The translations under genes were made by a program, and so were the position numbers. Under the pieces are notes generated by a model that saw only the letters and a list, made by a program, of their open reading frames with translations, made no database searches and had not been told where the DNA came from. A stretch of 64,000 nt of DNA from Bacillus sp. FJAT-18017 (lineage in GTDB: Bacteria > Bacillota > Bacilli > Bacillales > Cytobacillaceae): the NCBI RefSeq assembly GCF_001278805.1, contig NZ_CP012602.1, forward strand, positions 4,617,501 through 4,681,500. Direction: 5' to 3'. Of the stretch, positions 1 to 8,937 are shown piece after piece. Each line of letters begins with the position of its first letter. Position 1 is the first letter of the stretch.

Positions 1-181
1 CATGGTACGAATAATGCTTTATCATAATTGGTTCTTCAGATTGACTTGTAATCACGAGGAGAATCGCATCAAAAAAATCAGTTGCAGGACTGAACCTTTG
101 ATTTTTCTCTACCACTAGAATTCCCAATGTATTAGCTTGGCTTGCCCTCTCCTGATACACGGGGCGTAATATATCTTCCAT
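1..181 (-). CDS. ygxA: YgxA-like nucleotidyltransferase-related protein, partial
   Basis: About 60 N-terminal codons are visible on the minus strand; the gene runs off the left edge. It opens MEDILRPVYQERASQAN, which I recognise as the start of YgxA, a conserved Bacillus protein with a nucleotidyltransferase-like fold and no established substrate. The start is supported by a GGAGGAACTT ribosome site just upstream. In B. subtilis ygxA also sits next to ygzB and perR, so position agrees. It is divergent from ygzB. The missing C-terminus prevents any check of catalytic residues. Confidence 0.72.
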   Translation of the reverse strand, partial: MEDILRPVYQERASQANTLGILVVEKNQRFSPATDFFDAILLVITSQSEEPIMIKHYSYH

Positions 182-326
182 TTTAAGTTCCTCCAAAATC
201 ATTATAGCTATAGTTTCGACAATAATTTTGTTTTTTCCTTCTTCATTTTTCAGTTAAACCACATACTTCCCCAAGTTCCTTTCCATGACTTTGTGTGCTA
301 TAGTTAAAAATCGGGAGGGGTAATGA

Positions 327-677
327 ATGGGCAAGTATTCAAGTAAAATAAATAAAATCCGAACTTTTGCTCTTAGCCTGATTTTTATTGGCTTCGTTGT
401 TATGTATTTCGGTATCTTCTTTCGAAACCATCCGTTGGTCATGACGATTTTCATGCTTCTTGGCTTCTTTTGTATCATTGCCAGCACAGTTGTTTATTTT
501 TGGATTGGTATGCTTTCAACAAAAACTGTACAAGTTGTTTGCCCGAATTGCGGGAAGCACACAAAAATACTCGGCAGGGTTGACATGTGCATGTATTGCC
601 GCGAGCCGCTAACTTTGGACCGGGATCTAGAAGGCAAGGAATTTGATGAGTCTTATAATAGGAAAACACGTTCTTGA
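327..677 (+). CDS. ygzB: YgzB family membrane protein with zinc-ribbon tail
   Basis: This 116-residue protein has two hydrophobic segments (about residues 14-32 and 36-62) followed by a cytoplasmic-looking tail with paired cysteines C72/C75 and C88/C91, a zinc-ribbon arrangement. That layout is typical of the YgzB family (DUF2614), whose function is unknown. The start has GGGAGGGG six bases upstream. It is convergent with perR, and a strong hairpin separates the two. The same ygxA-ygzB-perR neighbourhood exists in B. subtilis, which supports the call more than any biochemical clue does. Confidence 0.85.
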   Translation: MGKYSSKINKIRTFALSLIFIGFVVMYFGIFFRNHPLVMTIFMLLGFFCIIASTVVYFWIGMLSTKTVQVVCPNCGKHTKILGRVDMCMYCREPLTLDRDLEGKEFDESYNRKTRS

Positions 678-696
678 TTTTTTTGCTAACTAAAAA

Positions 697-735
697 GGAA
701 AGCGCCCATGGGGATTCCCATTGGGCGCTTTTTTT
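697..735. terminator. Bidirectional intrinsic terminator between ygzB and perR
   Basis: AAAGCGCCCAtggg and cccattGGGCGCTTTT form a long hairpin with an A-run on one side and a T-run on the other. It lies between the convergent ends of ygzB and perR and can serve both. Confidence 0.85.
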
Positions 736-742
736 GAATCCA

Positions 743-1183
743 TTAATGAGCTTCCTTAGCGGAACATTCAGGACAATCTCCGTAAATTTCCATCCGATGA
801 TGTCCAACCTTGAATCCTGTCACATGCGAAGCCAGATGTTCCACTTCATCAAGGCCAGGATAATGAAAATCAACTATTTTATTGCACTTTTCACAAATTA
901 CATGATAGTGGTCGGTTGTCCTAAAATCAAATCGGGCTGAGGCATCCCCATAAGTGAGCTCCTTGACAAGTCCAACATCCTTAAAGACACGAAGGTTATT
1001 GTAGACTGTGGCAACACTCATATTAGGGAATTTCCCTTCCAATGCTTTATAGATATCGTCTGCAGTAGGGTGCGACATGGAGTTGATTAAGAATTCTAAT
1101 ATCGCATGACGTTGAGGAGTCATTCTCACACCGGTTTCCTTCAACATTTCCAACGCTTCCTTTAACTGTTCAGGCACCGCCAT
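743..1183 (-). CDS. perR: Peroxide-responsive repressor PerR (Fur family)
   Basis: This 146-residue Fur-family regulator has the N-terminal winged helix ([13 protein letters not shown], then [14 protein letters not shown]) and the structural zinc cysteines C97/C100 and C137/C140. The residues that bind the sensing Fe or Mn in PerR are all present: H38, D86, H92, H94 and D105, one position later than in B. subtilis because of one extra N-terminal residue. PerR represses peroxide-defence and iron/haem genes until Fe-catalysed histidine oxidation releases it. The start follows AGAGGTGC, and a Per box lies upstream, so autoregulation is likely. The residue set argues for PerR rather than Fur or Zur. 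Confidence 0.96.
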   Translation of the reverse strand: MAVPEQLKEALEMLKETGVRMTPQRHAILEFLINSMSHPTADDIYKALEGKFPNMSVATVYNNLRVFKDVGLVKELTYGDASARFDFRTTDHYHVICEKCNKIVDFHYPGLDEVEHLASHVTGFKVGHHRMEIYGDCPECSAKEAH

Positions 1184-1213
1184 GCACCTCTTTTCAATAA
1201 ATAAATTATTACA

Positions 1214-1228
1214 TTGTAATTGTTATAA
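1214..1228 (-). promoter_or_regulatory. Per box upstream of perR
   Basis: On the minus strand TTATAACAATTACAA matches 12 of 14 informative positions of the Per consensus TTATAATnATTATAA. It sits about 30 bases upstream of the perR start, as expected for autorepression. A second TTGACA-like hexamer lies at 1255-1260, but I could not fix a matching -10 box. Confidence 0.65.
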
Positions 1229-1299
1229 TTAGTTTAAGACCTTTAAGTCTATTTTGTCAATATACCTGCTTATTTACTGGGTTAAATATAATTTCCAAA

Positions 1300-1851
1300 T
1301 CATTCCTGATGAAGATTTTTCTCTTCCGCTCCCAGCTTGTGATTTACAAATCGAGCCGTTACAAATAGCATGTCAGAAAGTCTGTTTAAATATGAAAGAA
1401 CTAGAGGATTTACAGAGTCACCGAGGGATACGGCTATTCGTTCGGCGCGTCTAACCACTGTTCTGGCAACATGGAAAGCTGCTCCCGCTGGATGCCCGCC
1501 CGGAAGGATAAAGGTAGTTAGCTGCGGCAAAGTTGAATCCCATTCATCAATTTGCTTCTCCATTTCATTTAAATCCTCCACGCTTATCTTCCACTTCACC
1601 TCTTTACCTTTAGGCGTTGCCAATTCTGCTCCAACATGAAAAAGCTGTGTCTGGATTTTGTGATAGACTTCATCCACAGTTTCCTTACCAGGAAAAAACT
1701 CGTTCTTTAGATAAGAAAGTGCCAGTCCAATTGCAGAGTTTGCTTCGTCACAAGTTCCATACGCTTCAACTCTCGCATCATTTTTATTAACCCTGCTTCC
1801 GTATATTAGTGATGTAGTTCCCTTGTCGCCGGACTTTGTATAAATTTTCAT
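1300..1851 (-). CDS. Cob(I)alamin adenosyltransferase, PduO type
   Basis: The 183-residue protein starts MKIYTKSGDKGTTSLIYG and continues with EAYGTCDEANSAIG and RTVVRRAERIAV, the ATP- and cobalamin-site signatures of PduO-type ATP:cob(I)alamin adenosyltransferases. These enzymes move the adenosyl group from ATP to cob(I)alamin to make coenzyme B12 in the cytosol. Length fits the family; the B. subtilis relative is YvqK. The gene starts two bases after the upstream hydroxyacid dehydrogenase ends, so the two are probably co-transcribed, though no metabolic link is obvious. Confidence 0.93.
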   Translation of the reverse strand: MKIYTKSGDKGTTSLIYGSRVNKNDARVEAYGTCDEANSAIGLALSYLKNEFFPGKETVDEVYHKIQTQLFHVGAELATPKGKEVKWKISVEDLNEMEKQIDEWDSTLPQLTTFILPGGHPAGAAFHVARTVVRRAERIAVSLGDSVNPLVLSYLNRLSDMLFVTARFVNHKLGAEEKNLHQE

Positions 1852-1853
1852 AT

Positions 1854-2804
1854 TTAATATCCCCTTTTTAAATCAATCAAATTGATGTAATTATTCTCTT
1901 TATTACAATATACAGAGAGGTTGTGTTCAAAAATCTCGAAAGATCGTGGAAGATAGTGCTGTGTAATACTTGATAAGTGCGGTGTCACCGTAATATTCTC
2001 CATTTGCCAAAATGGATGCCCTTTCGGCAACGGCTCCTTCTCAAATACATCAAGATAGGCATGAGCAATTACATTTTCCTGCATAACTTTAAGAATTGTA
2101 CCCTCTTCAACCAGATCACCCCTGCCAATATTGATGAAAGCGGCTGAAGGCTTCATCATCCTGAAATGCCGTTCCTTCAGCAAGTATCTAGTTTCACCTG
2201 TGCTTGGCAGAACAGAAACAATAAAATCAGCCCTTGAAATGTATTGATCAAGATTTGAAAAAGTGTCTGTGACATCCGCATCCTCGTGTCGCCTGCCGCT
2301 ACGATTAATGCCAGTGACCTTCATTCGGAACGCTTTTGAAAGACGGGCAATTTCTCCCCCTATTGCCCCAACCCCTAGAATAAGGACATGTTTGCCGGCC
2401 AATTCTCCCACTTTAACTTTGCGGTTCCAATCCTCAAGCTGTTCATTCCTAAGGATTTCCGGGAATTTTTTTATATGTTGCAGCATGGTTCCGAGAGTAA
2501 ACTCAGCCATTGGGATTTTATGAATTCCCCTGGCATTTGTAACAATAATCCCCTTCTTTTCACATGCCTCAAAAGGCATCCTTTCCATCCCAGCAGACAT
2601 AATCATAATCCACTTCAGATTCTGTGCCATATGTATATAGTCTTCGTTTAAATCTTCTCCATATGTAACAATAACCTCCGCTTCTATAAGTTCCTTCCCT
2701 GCGGCACCTGGCCCTTTTGCATAGTGAAAGCTAATCTTTGGAAAATTTACCTTCAGTTGGTCCCTTAGTTTCTCGGGTGGAATAAACGTAAACAATATTT
2801 CCAT
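1854..2804 (-). CDS. D-2-hydroxyacid dehydrogenase family protein
   Basis: This 316-residue NAD(P)-dependent enzyme carries the Rossmann motif GVGAIGGE (144-151) and the catalytic set of the D-isomer family: R228 in INIGRGD, E257 in VFEKEPLP and H276 in TPHLSS. The family reduces 2-oxoacids to D-2-hydroxyacids or the reverse; the substrate cannot be told from sequence. Residues RSGRR follow the coenzyme-binding strand where NAD enzymes usually carry an acid, hinting at NADPH preference, which is inference. It leads a two-gene unit with the adenosyltransferase and starts after TAGGGGTTGTTACT. Confidence 0.88.
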   Translation of the reverse strand: MEILFTFIPPEKLRDQLKVNFPKISFHYAKGPGAAGKELIEAEVIVTYGEDLNEDYIHMAQNLKWIMIMSAGMERMPFEACEKKGIIVTNARGIHKIPMAEFTLGTMLQHIKKFPEILRNEQLEDWNRKVKVGELAGKHVLILGVGAIGGEIARLSKAFRMKVTGINRSGRRHEDADVTDTFSNLDQYISRADFIVSVLPSTGETRYLLKERHFRMMKPSAAFINIGRGDLVEEGTILKVMQENVIAHAYLDVFEKEPLPKGHPFWQMENITVTPHLSSITQHYLPRSFEIFEHNLSVYCNKENNYINLIDLKRGY

Positions 2805-2895
2805 AGTAACAACCCCTACAGTAATAAATAATCTGTCTTTTCTTAAATCATACCACCTCAGACGTGTTTCTTAAAAATTCTAGCTACCATTAAGA

Positions 2896-3100
2896 AAATA
2901 GCAAGCGCCTTCGTGACAGGCAAAAACCGCCTCGAGCCAGGCGAAGTTACATCAAGGATCCTTTCCTTTGTTCCCAGCTCCGTATGACCTCCTCGAAAAT
3001 CCTCGTTACGCTATCGCGTAATTCCGGACGATGTATTTTCGAGGGAGCTTTCCTTGTGTTATCGTTTTTCTTCGTGTATTTTTCCTTGTGGAGCTGTACA
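2896..3100 (+). repeat. Interspersed structured repeat, copy A (diverged)
   Basis: Begins GCAAGCGCCTTCGTGACAGG and ends near GTGGAGCTGTACA, matching both ends of the family seen at 8938, 25331, 28131, 32320 and 58442. The middle resembles the 58442 copy (TCCGTATG.CCTCCTCGAAAATCCTC). It lies in the 500-base gap between the hydroxyacid dehydrogenase and the nucleotidase and contains no credible gene. Confidence 0.75.
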
Positions 3101-3133
3101 GTTATCAAAGAAAAGATAAACATCTGATAATAT

Positions 3134-3162
3134 AAAAAGAGGACCGGAAGTCCGGTCCTTTA
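3134..3162 (-). terminator. Intrinsic terminator in the 2.8-3.3 kb gap
   Basis: AGGACCGG-AAGT-CCGGTCCT is a perfect eight-base-pair stem, followed on the minus strand by CTTTTTATA. It could be a back-up terminator after the nucleotidase gene. Confidence 0.7.
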
Positions 3163-3261
3163 AAAGGATATCTGAGGAGGTATGCCCTAATATAATGTAT
3201 TCCAGCGTTGTTTAATTGCATAGACAGTAGCCTTTATCAATAAAAATAGGCTTCATATTAA

Positions 3262-3304
3262 ACAGGCACTCCCAGGAGAATGAACTCCCCTAAGAGTGCC
3301 TGTT
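3262..3304 (-). terminator. Terminator of the nucleotidase gene
   Basis: AACAGGCACTC and GAGTGCCTGTT are perfectly complementary arms enclosing a second small stem (GGGGAG..CTCC). It begins four bases after the stop codon of the nucleotidase gene. Confidence 0.8.
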
Positions 3305-3307
3305 CAT

Positions 3308-6300
3308 TTATTTCACTACGTAAAAACTGACAGTACGGCTCTTGTTTCCAGCTTTGTCCTGGACATATACACTAAGGATGGTACGTGCTTTTTGTTTTGG
3401 AATCGATACAGAGAACGATCCGTTTTTGGCAACAGTTCCTTTGCCAAGTAATTTGCTCCCTGATTTCACAAACACAGTTGACCCAGCTTCGGCTTTTCCT
3501 GTTACCTTTTTTGAAGCTGTTGTTACTTTATATACAGTTGGTGCAGAAGGAGCAATTTTGTCAGCAACAGTCACTTTCGCCGCGGCGCTGACGTTCTTGG
3601 AAGCGTCAGAAGCATATACATAAAGAACTGTACCTGCCTTTTGGGCTGATTTCAATGTTACCGTAAAGCTGCCGGATTTATTCGCTACAGCTTTACCGAT
3701 TTCCTTAGAACCAACTCGTACTGTTACCTTTGCATTTGGCTCAGTTTTACCGGCAATTTTTTTATCAAGGTTGGAAACCCCATTAACTGTAGGTGTTATA
3801 GGTGCTGTTTTATCAACAACCTTTACAGTAGTTGCACCACTGCTGTTCTTTCCGCCATCAGTTACAAATAATTGCAGGACTGTTCCAGCCTTTTGGAGGG
3901 ATGACATTGTGACAGTGAATTTGCCATCCTTTGCAGCAACTGCACTTCCTAGTACAGTTGAGCCTTTTTTCACGGTAACTGTTGTACCTGGTTCAGCTGT
4001 CCCTGTAACAAGCTTGGAATTATCCGCTACTGGATTTACCTTCGCTTTTGCCGGCGGAATAATATCCCCTACAGTAACAATTGTAAAGTTGCTAACATTG
4101 TTGGCTGCGTCTATTGCAAAGACATACAGAGTTGTCTTTTCTTTTAATGGAGCCATCAAAATGGCTGTGAAATTTCCGCTTGTATCAGCAATTACTTTTA
4201 TCTTCAGTGATTTGCCGTCTGTAATAACTACATGGGCACCAGGTTCTGCCTTACCTGTGATTGTCAGGTCTTTATTGGTTACCGGGTTCACAACAACAAC
4301 ACCCGGATCTGTTGCATCTTTTACAGTTATCATAACTGGGGAGCTTCTGTATTTAGCCTTGTCAGTTGCCGTCACAGCCAGGACTGTTCCCGCTTTTTGA
4401 ACTGGAATTTCAATAGAGAAACTTCCATTCTCTTCAGCGGTTCCAGTTGCAAGTACTGTTTCCCCAATTTTAACTTCTACAAAAGCAGATGCTTCTGTTT
4501 TCCCAGTCACTTTCGCGGATTGGTCAGTTACTTCATCAACCTGCGGTGCCTCAGGGGCTTTGTCATCAAGAACAATTCTTCCCTCAATGCTTGCAGAAAT
4601 AGGTTCATTTTGAGCCTTCACATAGTCTACCAATGCATGGAGATCCGACATGTGGGTAGTTCTTTCGGTACCTTCCTTCAGTACAGTAAAGCCATCTCCG
4701 CCATCAGCCATGAAATTGTTGACTGTAACAGAATACTTAGTGGCAGGATCAATTTTCTCTCCGTTAGGAAGATAAATGTCCAAAACCTTCTCGCCATTAG
4801 GCAGATTGTTTGTCCACGTATACTTCAAACCAGAAATTTGCATGATACGGGCGCGGTCTGTCCATTGCTGGTTAAGCAAAGTTTTCACCTGATCGCCGGT
4901 GATTTTCAAGGTAACGATATCATTTCCGAAAGGCTGGACTGCAAACAATTCTCCCCATGTTATATCGCCGGCATCCTTGATTTCATCACGTACACCGCCG
5001 ACGTTCATGAAAGCAAAATCGGTTCCGGTTGCAGCACGCATACTGTCCGCAATCACATTACCCATTGCAGATTCTCCGGCAGTATTTGCCGTTCTTGAGA
5101 TTGGAGCTGCGGCCTGGCCAATTACCTGCTCTGTAATCGGAGCAATATCCGCTTTATAGGAGTCCAGTTTCGCTTTAATTGCTGCATCAGGTGTAATGCT
5201 ATCCTGGAATGTTGAAGCAACTTCTGCTTTTTTCGCAACGATATCCTGTGTAATTGGATCAATCGTTACGTCTACATCAGAAAATGCAGTTCCGTAGGAA
5301 TAAGACTGGACAAGCAATTTACCATTCACGGTTGCATTAAGATGCTTGTGGTCATGTGCACCATAAATAACGTCAACTTCTGAATCGACAGCTTTTGCTA
5401 TTTCAACAGCTTCCCCAGTTGGGTTAGACCCATCCGCAGCAGACGTTCCCGGGTTGTGGGCCAATACGATGATGGCCTTAATGCCCTTGTCTTTTAGTTG
5501 CTGTGTATATTTATTGATTGCTTCAACTTCATCAGTAAACTCGTAGCCTGCCGTCCCGCTTGGAGTGACAATGCTTGGAGTTTCAGTCGTAACGACACCA
5601 ATAAAGCCGATTTTCACACCATTGACTTCCTTGATTGTATACGGCTCGAGCAGAAGATTTCCTGTTGCTTTTTCAACAACATTCGCTGCAACAATTGGGA
5701 AGTCGGCACCTGTGTATTTGCCGTACTTCGCTTCGTATTGCTGTGTCTTCGGATGGCTTCCGCCGGTGATAATCCGCTTTAATTCGTCAATGCCTTCGTC
5801 AAACTCATGGTTTCCAAGTGTACCGACATCAAAGCCAAGTTCATTCATGAATCGGATAGTAGGCTCGTCTTGAAGAAGTGCAGACACAGGTCGGCTTGCA
5901 CCAATTAGATCGCCTGCTTCTACTAATAACGTGTTAGGGTTTGTTGCTTCCCTCTGCTTCAGGTAAGCAGCAAGATATTCAATGCCACCGACAGCCCTGT
6001 TCGATACTTTTGTATTGTAATCCAACTGGCCGTGCAGATCGTTAATACCGAGGAACTGGACATAGACGTTTTGATCAAGCTCAAAATATTGGAATCCTCC
6101 AGCATCCCCGGCAGGTCCTAAATCCTTGATGTTTTGCGTCTCCGCAGCAAATGGTACAGCCAATGGAGAGGATTTAAATTTAAGCTTTGCTACCCCGCCA
6201 ACCGGAGCTATCTTCCAGTTGTTGTCCACTTTTGGGTCAATTACTTTTTTAGCACTAATGTAGTCTGTGAGAATTTGGCGGTTTTCATATGGCGAATCGA

Positions 6301-8122
6301 TAACAACATTGGCCTTTGCACCCATTCCAGGGAAGCCGCCGCCGCCGCTTGCACGGTAGTTGTTTGTCGCAATGATGAATTCCTGGTCATCCTCGATTGG
6401 AGTCCCGTCCATCATTGTGAAATTGATAATCCGGTGCGAATCCGGATTTATTAAAGCACCTGTTTCCCAGTTATATCTGACTGGTTTCGTTACATCGATT
6501 TCGTATTTAATTCCGTCAATCTGGTCAAAGTTATATGGGCGGAAATTGTAATCGAGCAAATCCTGTTCAGTTGCTGAGGCCGGATTGATTTGTTTAAATT
6601 GCGCAGCTGACATTTCAAGCCATTCTTTCACTTCTTTACCGGTAAGCTTAATCGCCTTTAAGGTATTGTTAAAAAGGTACAGGTCATTGGCACTCTTAAT
6701 CGAAAGAGGTCCCTTATCAATTTTTGTAAAATCGGATGTCCCTCCGCGGCCACCTTTATAAGGAGCAGCTGCCGAAATAACTGGAATATCAGCAAGGGAT
6801 GGATTATTTGTTTTAATCCAGTTCTTGACGTAGTCCATTTGCGCATAGTTCACCAGCTGGACAGTGGGGTCATCGACTACCCGCGAGAAGTAGCTATGCA
6901 TGGAGGCTGTCGTTTCGCCGATTCCCCCGCGCACGTACTCCAATGTACCTTCATGTGTTTCTTTGATCGCAGAGGTAATTTCCGCATCCGGTGTGACGGT
7001 CGCTACCTTAACATCTTTGCCATCTATTTTTTTAGTTTCAAAAATCGGCCTGTTAGCAGCCTTTGAGTTCGTAACTTCCCATTTACCATTAACATATTCG
7101 AGTTCAAGGTCCATAACCCCAAGGTTATTCCCCCAAAATCCGGCTTCAACAGCTGGAACACCGTGAATATGTCCATTCACATTGTCGATTCCCGTTTTGC
7201 CATCAAACGACTTATCGCCAGGGAAGTTCAAGTGCGCATGCCCGAACAGCATCGCATCGATTCCTTCCACCTTGGTCAGGTCGTAAACTGCATTTTCAGC
7301 CAATTCGCGTCCTTCTTCAGCAATATCACAACCTGAATGTGCTATCGCAACGATTAAGTCAGCGCCTTCAGCCTTCATCTCAGGTATAAACTTCTTTGCT
7401 GACTTTACCATATCCTTCGTAACAACTTTGCCGGTAAGATTATCTTTATCCCACTGCATGATTTGCGGCGGAGTGAAGCCAATATATCCTACTTTTATTG
7501 TCTGCTCCTTGCCGTTCTGGTCTTTTACCTTTTTATCAATAATTTTATAGGGTGTATATTTAAGTTTATCATTGCTTGGATCGTTGTCCTTATCATCGAC
7601 ATAAATGTTTGCGTTAACAAGTGTATATGGAGCCTCTTCAATCGCATTATCAATAAAATCAAGTCCATAGTTGAATTCGTGGTTCCCAAAAATGCCGCCG
7701 TCATAGTTTAATTGTTTCATAGCCTGGAAGACTGGATGAACATCATCCTCACCAAGCTTTTTGATTTTGGCAACATAATTTGCTAGCGGATTTCCCTGAA
7801 GCAGGTCCCCGCCATCAAACAGGAGGGTATTATCCTGATAGGTAAGGTTTGTATCAGGATTCATTATTTCAGCACGGGCAGCTTTTATTAAGGATGCTGT
7901 CCTGTTCAAGCCATATTCGATTGTCGCTTTATCCTGAAAATAGTCATAGTCCATTACATTTGCATGCAAATCGGTTGTTTCCATGATTCGGAGTTTGACC
8001 GGAGCCGGGACAGAATCTGCCGCTTTTGCATTAGAATAAGGAATTACTGGAGAAACAAGGGTGCTGAAAAGCAATGCAGCTGCAGTAAGCCTGCTGACTG
8101 TACCGAAATTCTTTTTTTTCAT
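3308..8122 (-). CDS. Secreted double 5'-nucleotidase/2',3'-cyclic phosphodiesterase with five Ig-like repeats
   Basis: The 1604-residue protein has a signal peptide (MKKKNFGTVSRLTAAALLFS...NAKA-ADS) and two complete metallophosphatase plus 5'-nucleotidase C-terminal units. Unit 1 shows TTDLHANV, DGGDLLQGN, FGNHEFNYG, AHSGCD, FGHAHL and YRASGGGGFPGM. Unit 2, from about residue 690, shows GINDLHGQL, EAGDLIGAS, LGNHEFDEG, AHNPGT, YGAHDHKH and FMADGGDGF. Both metal sites look intact. Residues from about 1190 to the end are five Ig-like repeats of roughly 80 residues with the pattern TGKAEPGA.V.V..G...G.....G.F.V......GT.L.V...D. It resembles B. subtilis YfkN, which scavenges phosphate and nucleosides outside the cell, but I see no LPxTG sorting signal. 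A cre site lies upstream. Confidence 0.92.
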   Translation of the reverse strand: MKKKNFGTVSRLTAAALLFSTLVSPVIPYSNAKAADSVPAPVKLRIMETTDLHANVMDYDYFQDKATIEYGLNRTASLIKAARAEIMNPDTNLTYQDNTLLFDGGDLLQGNPLANYVAKIKKLGEDDVHPVFQAMKQLNYDGGIFGNHEFNYGLDFIDNAIEEAPYTLVNANIYVDDKDNDPSNDKLKYTPYKIIDKKVKDQNGKEQTIKVGYIGFTPPQIMQWDKDNLTGKVVTKDMVKSAKKFIPEMKAEGADLIVAIAHSGCDIAEEGRELAENAVYDLTKVEGIDAMLFGHAHLNFPGDKSFDGKTGIDNVNGHIHGVPAVEAGFWGNNLGVMDLELEYVNGKWEVTNSKAANRPIFETKKIDGKDVKVATVTPDAEITSAIKETHEGTLEYVRGGIGETTASMHSYFSRVVDDPTVQLVNYAQMDYVKNWIKTNNPSLADIPVISAAAPYKGGRGGTSDFTKIDKGPLSIKSANDLYLFNNTLKAIKLTGKEVKEWLEMSAAQFKQINPASATEQDLLDYNFRPYNFDQIDGIKYEIDVTKPVRYNWETGALINPDSHRIINFTMMDGTPIEDDQEFIIATNNYRASGGGGFPGMGAKANVVIDSPYENRQILTDYISAKKVIDPKVDNNWKIAPVGGVAKLKFKSSPLAVPFAAETQNIKDLGPAGDAGGFQYFELDQNVYVQFLGINDLHGQLDYNTKVSNRAVGGIEYLAAYLKQREATNPNTLLVEAGDLIGASRPVSALLQDEPTIRFMNELGFDVGTLGNHEFDEGIDELKRIITGGSHPKTQQYEAKYGKYTGADFPIVAANVVEKATGNLLLEPYTIKEVNGVKIGFIGVVTTETPSIVTPSGTAGYEFTDEVEAINKYTQQLKDKGIKAIIVLAHNPGTSAADGSNPTGEAVEIAKAVDSEVDVIYGAHDHKHLNATVNGKLLVQSYSYGTAFSDVDVTIDPITQDIVAKKAEVASTFQDSITPDAAIKAKLDSYKADIAPITEQVIGQAAAPISRTANTAGESAMGNVIADSMRAATGTDFAFMNVGGVRDEIKDAGDITWGELFAVQPFGNDIVTLKITGDQVKTLLNQQWTDRARIMQISGLKYTWTNNLPNGEKVLDIYLPNGEKIDPATKYSVTVNNFMADGGDGFTVLKEGTERTTHMSDLHALVDYVKAQNEPISASIEGRIVLDDKAPEAPQVDEVTDQSAKVTGKTEASAFVEVKIGETVLATGTAEENGSFSIEIPVQKAGTVLAVTATDKAKYRSSPVMITVKDATDPGVVVVNPVTNKDLTITGKAEPGAHVVITDGKSLKIKVIADTSGNFTAILMAPLKEKTTLYVFAIDAANNVSNFTIVTVGDIIPPAKAKVNPVADNSKLVTGTAEPGTTVTVKKGSTVLGSAVAAKDGKFTVTMSSLQKAGTVLQLFVTDGGKNSSGATTVKVVDKTAPITPTVNGVSNLDKKIAGKTEPNAKVTVRVGSKEIGKAVANKSGSFTVTLKSAQKAGTVLYVYASDASKNVSAAAKVTVADKIAPSAPTVYKVTTASKKVTGKAEAGSTVFVKSGSKLLGKGTVAKNGSFSVSIPKQKARTILSVYVQDKAGNKSRTVSFYVVK

Positions 8123-8226
8123 TCGGTTGACACCTTTCCTTTTGTTGAATTTTGTCTTCAGAACCGTCTTATGTAAATGCGGCTCCCATCCTCCCCAATC
8201 AATCCTGCTTTATCTTGACTAAAGTG

Positions 8227-8240
8227 TGAAAACGGTTTCA
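8227..8240. promoter_or_regulatory. Catabolite-responsive element (cre) upstream of the nucleotidase
   Basis: TGAAAACGGTTTCA matches the cre consensus TGWAANCGNTNWCA at every position. It lies about 105 bases upstream of the nucleotidase start, so CcpA-dependent repression of this gene is expected. Confidence 0.7.
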
Positions 8241-8327
8241 AATTAACATTAAAAGCAGGGTTGCAGACTCTATTACTCTCCTATTATATCTGCCAATATT
8301 CTCTAGGAAAAGATAATTTTTTCAAAA

Positions 8328-8362
8328 AAATACCCTCTTTTCCAATTGGAAAAGAGGGTTGC
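8328..8362 (-). terminator. Terminator between the nucleotidase leader and bcp
   Basis: ACCCTCTTTTCC-AATT-GGAAAAGAGGGT is a perfect 12-base-pair hairpin followed on the minus strand by ATTTTTTTG. It lies 12 bases after the bcp stop codon and ends that transcript. Confidence 0.9.
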
Positions 8363-8373
8363 AACATTTGTAT

Positions 8374-8844
8374 TTAATTGTTTTTTTCTCTTAGGAATTC
8401 CAAAGCCTCTTCAACGTGCCCCTTCACTTTAACAGCGCGCCATTCCTTGGCAATTTTACCTTGTTCATCGATAACAAACGTGCTTCGTTCAATTCCCATA
8501 TATTCCTTGCCAAAGTTCTTTTTTAGTTTCCAGACTTCGTATGCTTCCGCAGCTGTATGGTCAGTATCGGCCAGAAGCAAAAAGGGAAGTCCGTGTTTTT
8601 CGGAAAATTTCTGATGGCGTTCGACAGGATCCGGACTTATGCCGATAATAACAGCATTGGCATCCTCAAAACTTTTATGATGATCCCTAAAGTCACACGC
8701 TTCAGTCGTACATCCGGGTGTCATATCCTTTGGATAAAAATAAAGCACTACATTTTTCCCTCTAAAATCAGACAGTGCTACTGTCTCCCCATTCCTAGCC
8801 GGTAGACTGAAGTCCGGTGCCGGTAAGCCTAGTTGGATTGCCAT
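8374..8844 (-). CDS. bcp: Thioredoxin-dependent thiol peroxidase (BCP/PrxQ type)
   Basis: This 156-residue peroxiredoxin reduces hydrogen and organic peroxides with electrons from thioredoxin. The peroxidatic cysteine C45 and the likely resolving cysteine C50 are in YPKDMTPGCTTEACDFRD, and the fold motifs APDFSLPARNG and TFVIDEQGKI follow. I start at ATG 8844 because AGGAG lies eight bases before it; an in-frame GTG nine bases upstream overlaps that ribosome site. It corresponds to ygaF in the B. subtilis perR-hemL region. Its nearness to perR fits peroxide defence, but no Per box was seen in front of it. Confidence 0.94.
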   Translation of the reverse strand: MAIQLGLPAPDFSLPARNGETVALSDFRGKNVVLYFYPKDMTPGCTTEACDFRDHHKSFEDANAVIIGISPDPVERHQKFSEKHGLPFLLLADTDHTAAEAYEVWKLKKNFGKEYMGIERSTFVIDEQGKIAKEWRAVKVKGHVEEALEFLREKNN

Positions 8845-8937
8845 GTAAATCACTCCTATGTATATGTCTTAATTTTAGCCTATCCAATTCTTTGGCGCAG
8901 CACAACTGAGATGCTCTCCGTAAAGCGTTGGCCAATC

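Noticed and set aside
4232..5098. 288-codon plus-strand frame opposite the nucleotidase gene
   Set aside because: It is antisense to a fully convincing secreted enzyme, is rich in Cys, Ser and Arg in no pattern, and has no ribosome site. Other long plus-strand frames there are the same kind of shadow.
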